A DNA stretch of 64,000 bases, from the NCBI GenBank assembly GCA_945952585.1, contig CAMFII010000010.1, forward strand, positions 124,001 through 188,000, written 5' to 3'. The position numbers and the translations under genes are program-made. The DNA comes from an uncultured Rhodobacter sp. (GTDB lineage: Bacteria; Pseudomonadota; Alphaproteobacteria; Rhodobacterales; Rhodobacteraceae). Below are positions 44,505 through 53,035 of this stretch, one piece after another. The first letter of the stretch is position 1. Each line of letters begins with the position of its first letter. The notes below the pieces were generated by a model. It had not been told where the DNA came from and searched no databases. It saw nothing but the letters and a program-made list of their open reading frames with translations.

Positions 44505-45404
44505 ATGGCTATCCTGATCACCGAGAAGACCCGCGTCATCGTTCAAGGCATGTCGGGCCGCATCGGCCAGTTCCATGCCGCCGACATGATCAAGCATGGT
44601 ACCAATGTCGTGGGCGGCGTGACCCCCGGCAAGGGTGGCGAGCGGCTGCTGGACCGGCCGCTGTTCAACACCGTGCGCGAGGCGGTGGACGCAACCGGCG
44701 CCGAGGCCTCGCTTCTCTTCGTGCCGCCGCCTTTCGCGGCCGATGCGATCATGGAGGCGGCGGATGCCGGCATAAAGACCGCCGTCTGCGTCACCGACGG
44801 CATCCCTTCGCAGGACATGATGCGGGTGAAGCGCTTCCTGCGCCGCTATCCCGAAAGCCGCAAGCTGCGCCTGGTCGGGCCGAATTGCGCGGGCATCATC
44901 TCGCCCGGCAAGGGCTTCATGGGAATCATGCCGCCGCACATCTACATGCCGGGCCGCGTGGGGATCGTGGGCCGCTCGGGCACGCTCGGCTACGAGGCCG
45001 CGTCGCAGATGAAGGCGCTTGGCATCGGCGTATCGACCAGCGTGGGAATCGGCGGCGATCCGATCAACGGCTCGTCCTTCCGTGACATCCTCGAGCTCTT
45101 CCAGCAGGACCCGGACACCGATGCCGTGATGATGATCGGCGAGATCGGCGGCCCGCAGGAGGCCGAGGCCGCCGCCTGGGCCGCACGGCACATGACGAAG
45201 CCGGTCGTCGCCTACATCGCCGGCCTTTCGGCGCCGAAGGGACGCAAGATGGGCCATGCCGGGGCGATCATCTCGGCCTTCGGCGAAAGCGCACAGGAAA
45301 AGGTCGAGATCCTCACCGCCGCCGGCATCACCGTAGCGCCGAACCCCTCGGCAATGGGTGAAACGATGGCCCGCGTTCTGTCCGAGCGCCGTATCGCCGC
45401 TTGA
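44505..45404 (+). CDS. mtkB: Malate--CoA ligase subunit alpha
   Basis: The 299-residue CoA-binding subunit is homologous to SucD. Its N-terminal Rossmann part is TRVIVQGMSGRIGQFHA. The active-site phosphohistidine is in GRKMGHAGAIISAF, and SVGIGGDPINGSSFRDILELFQQDP is typical. It starts 10 bases after mtkA with GAGGAGG upstream. With MtkA it completes the malate to malyl-CoA step feeding MclA. Confidence 0.91.
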   Translation: MAILITEKTRVIVQGMSGRIGQFHAADMIKHGTNVVGGVTPGKGGERLLDRPLFNTVREAVDATGAEASLLFVPPPFAADAIMEAADAGIKTAVCVTDGIPSQDMMRVKRFLRRYPESRKLRLVGPNCAGIISPGKGFMGIMPPHIYMPGRVGIVGRSGTLGYEAASQMKALGIGVSTSVGIGGDPINGSSFRDILELFQQDPDTDAVMMIGEIGGPQEAEAAAWAARHMTKPVVAYIAGLSAPKGRKMGHAGAIISAFGESAQEKVEILTAAGITVAPNPSAMGETMARVLSERRIAA

Positions 45405-45779
45405 CCAGCCGTCCCGGCCCGCCACTTGCCCGGCGTGCAGTCAGCCTGCCATCTGAAAACAGCGTTCCCCGAGTTCAGGCGTCAGAGCCAGTCGGGGCGC
45501 GCGCCTATAGACGTCGACTTGATCGGGTGCGACGCTGCCAGGGGCAACTGCGGCGCTTACGGATGCTAAGGCGCATGCCGGTGACTGGGCGCTGCCGATC
45601 GGGCGCTGCTGGATTGACGATGGCAGGCGGATCATGTGGGACTGATCGCGGCCCTTCGCACGTAGAAGAGGTCCTGGAACGCCCTCTCCTGCCCTGAATT
45701 GCCGTGACATGGCCGGATTCCGGCGATTACGGGGGCCCACTGGCAAGCAAATCCTGGTCACTGCGACAAGAACGGCCGG
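45405..45779. other. Intergenic stretch between convergent mtkB and GAF gene
   Basis: No supported gene; the short open frames here lack motifs and ribosome sites. A convincing intrinsic terminator was not found. Confidence 0.45.
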
Positions 45780-46226
45780 TCAGCGCTGCAACCGGAACTC
45801 CGAAAATGCCTTTCTCAAGCGCGGCGTCTCCGACCGGACAAGGGCCTCCAGTTCCGCCACGCGCGCCGGGGTGAAATGGCCCGCCACATCCAGCAGATTG
45901 ACGGTTCCGACAACCGTGCCGTCAACGACAACCGGGATGTTCATTGCGGACGCGCAGCCGAGCGAGTTGATGAGTTCGTGATCGGAGAAATAGATCGCGA
46001 AGCCCGGCGTGTCGTTGGCAACGAAGGTCTCGCCCCTTTCCAGCACCTGAGTGCTCCAGCCGTCCGAACCGATCGGCTTCGTCCCGGTCACGGGATAGGC
46101 AACCGGATGGGAAGAATAGCAGCGGCGCGCCAGACCTGCCTCCCTGTCCACGACGGTTACCGTGAACAGGATGACCCCTGCGGCGCGCTGAAGGTCTTTG
46201 AACACATCGGCAGCTGTCTCTGACAT
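45780..46226 (-). CDS. Single-domain GAF protein
   Basis: The 148-residue protein consists of one GAF domain: an FKDLQRAAGVILFTVTVVD start, RRCYSSHPVAYPVTGTKPIG, a central WSTQVLERGETFVAND, and NIPVVVDGTVVGTVNLLD near the end. GAF domains bind small ligands or form dimers in signalling proteins. There is no attached output domain. It is the last gene of the peptide-importer operon, 28 bases after the ATPase gene, and could sense or handle the imported compound. Free methionine sulfoxide reductase is another GAF-only activity, but its cysteine pattern is not evident. Confidence 0.8.
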   Translation of the reverse strand: MSETAADVFKDLQRAAGVILFTVTVVDREAGLARRCYSSHPVAYPVTGTKPIGSDGWSTQVLERGETFVANDTPGFAIYFSDHELINSLGCASAMNIPVVVDGTVVGTVNLLDVAGHFTPARVAELEALVRSETPRLRKAFSEFRLQR

Positions 46227-46254
46227 GGCACTTGCTTCTTGGTTGGATCTGCGG

Positions 46255-47010
46255 TCAGGCGCGGGCTGTGAGAGGGCGGTATCCTTCCGAGGCCAGCAGC
46301 AAGTCCCGCGTGTAGGGCTCCGTGGCGTCGTGGGCCTGCAGTCTGGCGCGGGTCAATTCCTCCACGACCTGGCCATGCTGCATCACCATTAGCCGCTCGC
46401 ACATATGGGCCACGACGGCCAGATCGTGACTGACCAGGATATAGGTCAGCCCCCGTTCGCCGCGCAGTCTGTCGAGCAGGTTCAGCACCTCTGCCTGGAT
46501 GGAGGCGTCGAGCGCCGATGTCGGCTCGTCGAGCAGAAGCACCCGCGGCTCCAGGATAAGGGCGCGCGCGATGGCTACGCGCTGGCGCTGGCCGCCGGAC
46601 AGCTGGTGGGGGTACCGGAACCGAAAGCCGTGGCCAAGGCCGACATCCTCGAGCGCCTGCTCGATCCTGGCCTCGCGGTCCTTGAAACCGTGGATGGCGA
46701 GCGGCTCGGAAAGCACGCGGTCGACCGTGTGGCGCGGGTGAAGCGAGGCATAGGGGTCCTGGAAGACCATCTGGACGCGGCGGTAGAAGTCCGGATGCCT
46801 GGGCGCAGAGAGGACTTTTCCATCCAGCCGGATTTCCCCGGCAGAGGTGGGGGCCAGACCGCAGATGGCCCGCAGCACGGTCGATTTTCCCGATCCGCTT
46901 TCCCCGACGATCCCGTAGCTCTCCCCTTCCTCGACATGGAAGGAGACGCCCCGGACCGCCGCAACCGGCCCGAACATGACGACGAGATCATTCACCTGGA
47001 TCAGAGACAT
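46255..47010 (-). CDS. Dpp/Opp-type ABC transporter, ATP-binding protein (DppF-like)
   Basis: The 251-residue ATPase has Walker A GESGSGKST, Q-loop VFQDPYASLHP, signature LSGGQRQRVAIARAL, Walker B LLLDEPTSALD and H-loop VSHDLAVV. It powers import of oligopeptides or similar ligands with the DppD-like partner. The ATG at 47010 overlaps the last base of the upstream gene stop; an earlier in-frame ATG at 47082 lies inside that gene. It lacks the long C-terminal oligopeptide extension of some DppF proteins. Confidence 0.92.
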   Translation of the reverse strand: MSLIQVNDLVVMFGPVAAVRGVSFHVEEGESYGIVGESGSGKSTVLRAICGLAPTSAGEIRLDGKVLSAPRHPDFYRRVQMVFQDPYASLHPRHTVDRVLSEPLAIHGFKDREARIEQALEDVGLGHGFRFRYPHQLSGGQRQRVAIARALILEPRVLLLDEPTSALDASIQAEVLNLLDRLRGERGLTYILVSHDLAVVAHMCERLMVMQHGQVVEELTRARLQAHDATEPYTRDLLLASEGYRPLTARA

Positions 47011-47837
47011 CAACGGGCCCAATCCGCATCGCGCTGCAGGGTCGGAAGCGGCCTGACATCGCCTTCGATCGTCGGCAGGCATTTGAACAGACCCTGCGTA
47101 TAAGGGTGCTTCGCCTGCGCCAGTTCAGAGGCCTTTACCTCCTCCACCATCCGCCCGGCATACATCACGAGAACACGGTCGCAGAAGGAACTGACCAGGC
47201 GAAGATCGTGGCTGATGAAGATCAGCCCCATCCCTCGTTCGGTCACGAGACGATCGAGGATGCGCAGGACCTCGATCTGGACGGTCACGTCAAGCGCCGA
47301 TGTCGGCTCATCCGCGATAAGCAGGTCAGGCTCGGTTATGAGCATCATCGCGATCATCGCACGCTGCCCCATGCCCCCCGAAAGCTCGTGTGGATAGGCA
47401 TCGAAGACCCGCCGCGGATCGCGGATCTGCACGGCCTCGAGCATCGCCACCGCCCGATCCTTCGCCTCGGCCCTGCCGGAGGTCCGACGGGCCGCCTCGA
47501 TCAGTTGTCGGCCGATGGTCATGACCGGATTCAACGAGAACTTCGGGTCCTGCATGATGAGGGAAATGCGGATCCCGCGCAGCGAGCGCCAGGTTGCCAC
47601 CGATGCGTCCCGCAGGTCGATCCCGTCGAACTCAAGCCGCTTTGCCGTTGCCTTGCCCGGCGGCGGCGTCAGCCCAAGGATGGCCCGGCCGGTCTGCGAC
47701 TTGCCTGAACCGCTTTCCCCGACAATGCCAAGCCGTTCGCGCCCGAGTTGGAAACTGACCCCGCGCACCACTTCGGTCGGCCCGTTGCGGGTCGGAAATG
47801 ATACGCGCAGATCGTCGACGGTCAGCAGAGCGGTCAT
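47010..47837 (-). CDS. Dpp/Opp-type ABC transporter, ATP-binding protein (DppD-like)
   Basis: The 275-residue ATPase has Walker A GESGSGKSQ, Q-loop MQDPKFSLNPVMTIG, signature LSGGMGQRAMIAMML, Walker B LLIADEPTSALDVT and H-loop ISHDLRLV. The C-terminal KHPYTQGLFKCLPTI segment is typical of the oligopeptide/dipeptide family. The Walker A ends in Ser-Gln instead of Ser-Thr, as found in some members. Its start overlaps the permease gene by 4 bases. Confidence 0.92.
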   Translation of the reverse strand: MTALLTVDDLRVSFPTRNGPTEVVRGVSFQLGRERLGIVGESGSGKSQTGRAILGLTPPPGKATAKRLEFDGIDLRDASVATWRSLRGIRISLIMQDPKFSLNPVMTIGRQLIEAARRTSGRAEAKDRAVAMLEAVQIRDPRRVFDAYPHELSGGMGQRAMIAMMLITEPDLLIADEPTSALDVTVQIEVLRILDRLVTERGMGLIFISHDLRLVSSFCDRVLVMYAGRMVEEVKASELAQAKHPYTQGLFKCLPTIEGDVRPLPTLQRDADWAR

Positions 47838-48736
47838 TTGCGCGCCTTCGGATCAAGGACGTCCCGGAGACCGTCGCCCAGAAGGTTGAAGCCCAATGAC
47901 ACCACGAAGATGGCCACGCCGGGCATGGTCGAAACCCACCACTGGTCGATGATGAAGCGCCGCCCCCCCGCGATCATCGCGCCCCATTCCGGCAACGGGG
48001 GCTGGGCGCCCAACCCGAGGAACCCAAGACCGGCCGCGGTCAGGATGATGCCCGCCATGTCCAGTGTCACCCGGACGATCACCGAGGACAGGCAAAGGGG
48101 AGTGACATGTCCCCAGAGGATGCGGGCAGACGACGCGCCTTGCAGGCGGATGGCACTGATGAAGTCACTGTCGCGCACGGTCAGCGTCTCGGCCCGGGCG
48201 AGCCGGGCGTAGGGCGGCCAGGACGTGACGGCGATGGCGAGGATCGCATTCTCGATGCCGGGACCAAGGGCCGCGACGAAAGCCAGCGCCAGAACGAGCC
48301 GGGGGAATGCCAGGAAGATGTCGGTGATCCGCATCAGCACGACATCGACCCACCCGCCCAGATAGCCCGCTGTGGTTCCCACCAGGAGGCCGATCGGCGT
48401 CGCGATCAGGGCCACCAGGATAACCACCATGAGGGTCAGGCGCGATCCGTAGATCACGCGGCTGAAGATGTCCCTCGCCAGGTCATCGGTTCCGAACGGA
48501 TGCGCCCATGATGGGGGAAGCAAACGGTCCAGCCGGAGGTCCCCGCCGGCGATCGGATCATAGGGGGCAAGCAGCGGGGCGAAGATCGCGACCAGGATCA
48601 GCGCCACCACGATCCCAAGACCGACCAAGGCCAGCCCGTTCCGGCGCAGCGCCAGCCATCTCCTGTACGCCTGCCCCAGTCGCGCCTGCCGGCGCGACGC
48701 GGGTTGCTCGGTCAACAGCCACTCACGATCGCTCAC
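47834..48736 (-). CDS. Dpp/Opp-type ABC transporter permease (DppC-like)
   Basis: The 300-residue inner-membrane protein has a cytoplasmic N terminus, about six helices and the HPFGTDDLARDIFSRVIYGSR motif diagnostic of DppC/OppC. The EAA-type loop is ISAIRLQGASSARILWGHVTPL. It pairs with the DppB-like permease, whose end it overlaps by 4 bases. Confidence 0.93.
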   Translation of the reverse strand: MSDREWLLTEQPASRRQARLGQAYRRWLALRRNGLALVGLGIVVALILVAIFAPLLAPYDPIAGGDLRLDRLLPPSWAHPFGTDDLARDIFSRVIYGSRLTLMVVILVALIATPIGLLVGTTAGYLGGWVDVVLMRITDIFLAFPRLVLALAFVAALGPGIENAILAIAVTSWPPYARLARAETLTVRDSDFISAIRLQGASSARILWGHVTPLCLSSVIVRVTLDMAGIILTAAGLGFLGLGAQPPLPEWGAMIAGGRRFIIDQWWVSTMPGVAIFVVSLGFNLLGDGLRDVLDPKARK

Positions 48737-49806
48737 CGCAGGGCCACCCGTCGACGGACCCGAGGATCAAGCAGATTGTAAAGCAGGTCTGATAACAGGT
48801 TGAGACAGACGAAGATTGCACCGATCAGCAAGGTTCCCCCCAACACGGCATTCATGTCTGCAACCTGGAGACTGTTGGTCAGGTACTGCCCCAGCCCCGG
48901 CCACGAAAACACGGTCTCGGTCAGCACGGAACCTTCAAGCAGGCTGGCGTAGCTGAGTGCGACAACTGTCACGAGCGGCACTGCCGCATTGCGCAAGGCA
49001 TGCACCCAGATGATCCGCCATTCCGGCACGCCCTTGACCCGGGCGGTGGTGATGTATTCCTGCCCAAGCTCCGTCAGCATGAAGCTGCGCGTCATCCGGC
49101 TGATATAGGCAAGCGAGTAATAGCCAAGCAGCGATGCGGGCAGAATGATGTGGGAAAAGACGTTCCGAAACGCATCCCACTGCCCCTGCATCGCAGAGTC
49201 TAGCAACAGCAGGCCAGTGGATGGCGAGACGCTGTATTCATAGGAAATGTCGATCCTTCCCGGCCCCTCGACCCAGCCCAGGCGGGCATAGAACACCAGC
49301 AGGCCGACAAGTCCGAGCCAGAAGATGGGCACGGAATAGCCGATCAGCCCGACGACCCTGACAACCTGGTCGACCAACTTGCCCGACTTCACGGCCGACA
49401 GGATCCCGAGCGGAATGCCAAGCACCGTTCCGATGATGATCGACACCGTCGCCAGTTCCAGCGTCGCCGGAAAGGCGCGGCGAAGATCTTCCACCACGGG
49501 ACGCTTGGACAGGAACGAATTGCCGAGGTTTCCGGACAGGATGCTTTGCACGTAGAGCAGGAACTGCTGCCAGAGAGGTTTGTCCAACCCCATCTCGAGG
49601 TACATCTTGTCATAGGTCGACTTGCTCGCCCGGTCACCGACGGCAGCAAGGACCGGGTCGACGGGGATGAGCCGGCTGATCATGAAGGTGATGAACAGCA
49701 ACCCAAGAAAGGTCACCGCCACGGTGACCAGCAGGCTGATGATCTTCCACGAGATCGACGAGATGGCGCTGTCGCGCCATCTCGAGCGGAGCGGTAGCCC
49801 CGTCAT
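48733..49806 (-). CDS. Dpp/Opp-type ABC transporter permease (DppB-like)
   Basis: The 357-residue permease has the N-terminal LFITFMISRLIPVDPV helix of DppB/OppB. It carries FLSKRPVVEDL and the EAA-type loop YITTARVKGVPEWRIIWVHALRNAAVP. An N-terminal extension of about 25 residues precedes the first helix. It begins directly after the binding-protein gene with no gap. Confidence 0.93.
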   Translation of the reverse strand: MTGLPLRSRWRDSAISSISWKIISLLVTVAVTFLGLLFITFMISRLIPVDPVLAAVGDRASKSTYDKMYLEMGLDKPLWQQFLLYVQSILSGNLGNSFLSKRPVVEDLRRAFPATLELATVSIIIGTVLGIPLGILSAVKSGKLVDQVVRVVGLIGYSVPIFWLGLVGLLVFYARLGWVEGPGRIDISYEYSVSPSTGLLLLDSAMQGQWDAFRNVFSHIILPASLLGYYSLAYISRMTRSFMLTELGQEYITTARVKGVPEWRIIWVHALRNAAVPLVTVVALSYASLLEGSVLTETVFSWPGLGQYLTNSLQVADMNAVLGGTLLIGAIFVCLNLLSDLLYNLLDPRVRRRVALR

Positions 49807-51399
49807 TTATTTCGTCACAGCATCGAACTTGTTGTCGCTGAAGGACGGCCCCATGACGAACCCCTTCACGTTGTTGCGCAGCGCGGCGATCTCGGTCTGC
49901 TGGAACATGATGATGAAGGGCGACGTCTTCAGGTTTTCCTGCTGCAGTTCGACATACATCTGCGCACGTTTCGCCGGGTCGGCCTCCATGACCGCCGCGT
50001 CTGCCTTGGCCGTCATTTCCGGGATATCCCAGGCGTTGCGCCAGGCAAGCGTCTTGGCGGCGGCGCCGTCGCTGTTGTCGGGGTTGCGGGCAAACGTCGC
50101 GTTGGTATGCGGGTCCTGATAATCCGGGCCCCACACGCCGATATAGATGTCATGCGTCCGGGCGCGGTATTTCTCGAGGGTCTGGCCGCCGTCGCCGGGG
50201 ATGATCTCGATCTTGATCCCCGCTTCGGCCATCGTCTGCTGAACGGCCTGCGCGATCGCCGTGACGTCCGGCGAGTTCCGGGTGTCCATCGTCACGGTGA
50301 AGCCGTCAGGCAAGCCGGCCTTCGCGAGCAATTCCTTGGCCTTGGCCACGTCGAGCTTGTAGGGGTTCTCGTCCAGCGCCCCCAGGAAACCCTTCGGCAG
50401 GAAGGTCTGGTGGACGTCGTATTTACCCTTCACGATGGTGTCGGCAATGGTCTGGTAATCGACCAGCCATTTCATCGCCTCGCGCACCTCGGGCTTCGAC
50501 AGGTACTGGTTCTTCTGGTTCAGCGAGATGTAGAAGATCGTGCCTTTCGGGGCGGCCTGGATCGCGATGTCGGGATTGCTGGAAAGAGCGGCAAGCTCTT
50601 CCGGCAGCAGGTTGCGGGCGATGTCTATATCGCCTTTCTCAAGCAGAAGCCGCTGCGTCGCCGCCTCGGGAACGTGGCGATAGATGGCGCGGGCGAGCGC
50701 GGGCTTGTTGCCGGAATAATTGTCGTTGCGCTCCATGACGACCGCCTCGTTGGCGCGCCATTCGCGGATCGTGAAAGGTCCGGACCCGGCATAGTTCGTC
50801 TTCAGCCAGTTATAGCCCCAGTCGCCATCGACCTCATGCTCCTTCACCAGCTTCTCGTCCACGACGCTGGCGACCGAGGCCGTCAGGCAATACAGCAGGA
50901 AAGTCGGCGCATAGGGCTTGTCCATGGTGAAGTCGAAGCTGTAGTCGCCGGTCTGCTTGACCTTTTCCTCGACATTGTCGGGCGTCAGGCCGAACTGGCC
51001 GAGAATGAAGGCCGGCGACTTGTCCAGCTTCACGGTCCGCACCAGCGAATAAACCACATCAGCTGCGGTCATCGGGTTGCCCGACGCGAATTTCTTGTCC
51101 TTCTTTATCGTGAACGACATCGTCAGCCCATCGGGCGACAGCGTCCAGGTATCGGCCACGACACCGAAAATCTTCGACACATCATTGATGTCATAACCGA
51201 TGATGGTCTCATAGCTGTTGCCGAGCATCTCGGTCGTGGAGATCTCGAAGACCTCGGCCGGATCCAGCGAAATGATATCGTCGATTGCGAGCGCCTGAAC
51301 CAGCGTGTCAGGCGGCGTTTCGGCCCAGACCGGCATTGCAGTCGTCATCGCAACCGCGGTGATCGCGGCCGCCGTGAAGGAACGGGCTAGACTGAACAT
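49807..51399 (-). CDS. Dpp/Opp-type ABC transporter, periplasmic binding protein (SBP family 5)
   Basis: The 530-residue protein has a signal peptide ending near residue 26 (TAMPVWA). It has family-5 features: IISLDPAEVFEISTTEMLGNSYETI, the FASGNPMTAADVVYSLVR segment and GSGPFTIREWRANEAVVMERND. It binds di- or oligopeptides, or another compound handled by this family. The ATG at 51399 has AGGGGA 6 bases upstream, so the frame upstream to 51546 is not used. It is the first gene of a five-gene importer operon ending with the GAF gene. Confidence 0.93.
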   Translation of the reverse strand: MFSLARSFTAAAITAVAMTTAMPVWAETPPDTLVQALAIDDIISLDPAEVFEISTTEMLGNSYETIIGYDINDVSKIFGVVADTWTLSPDGLTMSFTIKKDKKFASGNPMTAADVVYSLVRTVKLDKSPAFILGQFGLTPDNVEEKVKQTGDYSFDFTMDKPYAPTFLLYCLTASVASVVDEKLVKEHEVDGDWGYNWLKTNYAGSGPFTIREWRANEAVVMERNDNYSGNKPALARAIYRHVPEAATQRLLLEKGDIDIARNLLPEELAALSSNPDIAIQAAPKGTIFYISLNQKNQYLSKPEVREAMKWLVDYQTIADTIVKGKYDVHQTFLPKGFLGALDENPYKLDVAKAKELLAKAGLPDGFTVTMDTRNSPDVTAIAQAVQQTMAEAGIKIEIIPGDGGQTLEKYRARTHDIYIGVWGPDYQDPHTNATFARNPDNSDGAAAKTLAWRNAWDIPEMTAKADAAVMEADPAKRAQMYVELQQENLKTSPFIIMFQQTEIAALRNNVKGFVMGPSFSDNKFDAVTK

Positions 51400-52144
51400 C
51401 ACTATCCCCTGTGTCATTGGTTTTTGGTGATTGGAAGCGATTACGAGCGCACTCTCGACTGCTCCAACTACGGCGGTCAGGGACATTTCTGTCAAGCCTT
51501 GTCTCCGGCGAAACAAGAAAGTCGCGCGATCGCTGCTGGCCCGCAAACAGGCCCCGCAGTCTTTTCTGTGCCGCCCGCGGGGAACGGCACCGCGACGGCG
51601 AACCGGATCGGGGCCCCCGATGCCAGCGTCGTCTCAAGATCAACTCTGGCCGACAGGATCAGGGCTTTGCTGCCTCGCTGCCATTTCTGGACGCGGGCGT
51701 TGTCGTCTTGGAGCGTCCCGCAAGACTGAAGCGGCAGATTTGTGCTCGTACCGGTCGAGATGTCCTTCACGGTTTCCACTGCGATACTGGCGGTGCGCAA
51801 TGGAACGCAGGACAGGATCAGGCTCAAAATCGAACCAATCGCCGGGCGGTCTAGCGGAGTTTGGCCTGACCTGGGTTCACCGGTTTTCGGTGCCGGGCAT
51901 GATTGACGATTTCAGCTGGGCGCGCCTCCATCGCGATGCTGGTGCGGCAACAGGACCGGAAGCCGAATGGTACTACGTCGCGCCTGACATGCATCGCTTC
52001 CGCAAAACCGCGAGACAAGTCCGCTCCCTTGAAATTGCCTTCCAAGCCGGTGGGCTAGAACAAAACCTGATACGGAAGGCAGGGTTCCGGCACACTTTCG
52101 CGCTAAATCGCCTTGGCCGCTTGGGCGTCTGCCACCGCCCCTCC
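51400..52144. other. Long divergent intergenic stretch between the peptide-importer and DeoR genes
   Basis: About 750 bases without a supported gene. A plus-strand frame is open through most of it as an upstream extension of the DeoR gene, but it shows no domain until the DeoR helix-turn-helix. A 111-codon minus-strand frame (51492-51827) would need a TTG start without a good ribosome site. The stretch holds the promoters of both operons; none could be fixed with confidence. Confidence 0.45.
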
Positions 52145-52233
52145 TTGCGCAAGTTTGCGCAAAGACCTGAGCGAGCAGCACCAAATGAGCGGAAACATTT
52201 GCACACATCTGCGAATCGTGAGCATATATGCTC
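52145..52233 (+). promoter_or_regulatory. Palindrome cluster upstream of the DeoR gene
   Basis: TTGCGCAA (52145-52152) and TTTGCGCAAA (52154-52163) are two palindromes with centres 10 bases apart. Further down, GAGCATATATGCTC (52220-52233) is a perfect 14-base palindrome, 26 bases before the start codon. These are candidate operators for the DeoR-type regulator and the sugar operon. Confidence 0.5.
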
Positions 52234-52258
52234 GCATGATCGGCTTTGGGAGGGGCCC

Positions 52259-53035
52259 TTGAACGACTCCGAGCGGCAAGACCGGATTGTTCAGCTGCTG
52301 AATGAGCAGCCTTTTGCATCCGTGCGCGACCTTCAGCTGACGATTGGCGTCTCGGGCGCAACGATCCGGCGGGACATCGAAAAGCTCCACGACGCCGGGC
52401 GTGTCCGGAAGGTCTATGGGGGGGTCGCCGCTCTGGACGGCGGACCACGACGGGCAGCCGCCCTTCCCTTCGTCGAGAACCGAGACATCGCCGTCGCCCA
52501 GAAACGCGCGATCGCCCGGACAGCGGCAGGCCTTGTCCGCGACGGCAGCCTCATCATCGTTCATGGCGGCTCGACCTGCTTCCATTTCGGCTGCGAGATC
52601 GCGCATCGCAATGTCCGGGTCTTCACCAATTCCTTGCCGCTTGCGGGCTATCTCGGCGAGCACGGCACCTGCCAGTTGACGGTCGGTGGCGGCGATCTGC
52701 ATCGCGAGCCGGGCATTCTTTATGAGACCGGAGGCTCGGGTTACACCTTCTATGCCTCGCAATTCTTCGTCGGCGCGCTCGGCGTCAGCCAAGAAGGCAT
52801 CCTGGAGCAGCACCCTCTTCTGGTGCGCTTCACCGCCGAGATGAGCCGGTTGGCCAACGAGATCGTGGTCCTGGTCGACAGCCGCAAGTTCAGCGCCAGA
52901 CCGCCGACCGTCACGCTGCCGCTCAACCGCATCGGACGGCTCATAACCGATGACGGGCTCAGCGACGAACATGCCCGCATGCTGGAAGACCACGGCGTCG
53001 ACTTCATCATCGCCCAACGCGGGGGCGAGGCATGA
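52259..53035 (+). CDS. DeoR-family transcriptional regulator
   Basis: The 258-residue regulator has an N-terminal helix-turn-helix ([45 protein letters not shown]). A DeoR C-terminal sensor domain follows, related to sugar-phosphate isomerases ([40 protein letters not shown]). It starts with TTG at 52259, supported by GGGAGGGG 3-10 bases upstream; the in-frame extension to 51431 has no domain support. It overlaps the ATPase gene by 4 bases. It probably represses the sugar operon until a phosphorylated intermediate accumulates. Confidence 0.9.
   Translation: MNDSERQDRIVQLLNEQPFASVRDLQLTIGVSGATIRRDIEKLHDAGRVRKVYGGVAALDGGPRRAAALPFVENRDIAVAQKRAIARTAAGLVRDGSLIIVHGGSTCFHFGCEIAHRNVRVFTNSLPLAGYLGEHGTCQLTVGGGDLHREPGILYETGGSGYTFYASQFFVGALGVSQEGILEQHPLLVRFTAEMSRLANEIVVLVDSRKFSARPPTVTLPLNRIGRLITDDGLSDEHARMLEDHGVDFIIAQRGGEA

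Noticed and set aside
42947-44539. A 530-codon minus-strand frame opposite mclA/mtkA
   Set aside because: Spans two well-supported genes and has no domain; GC-skew shadow.
51492-51827. A 111-codon minus-strand frame with a lipobox-like start
   Set aside because: Would need a TTG start with no ribosome site, and the hydrophobic segment before the cysteine is only three residues.
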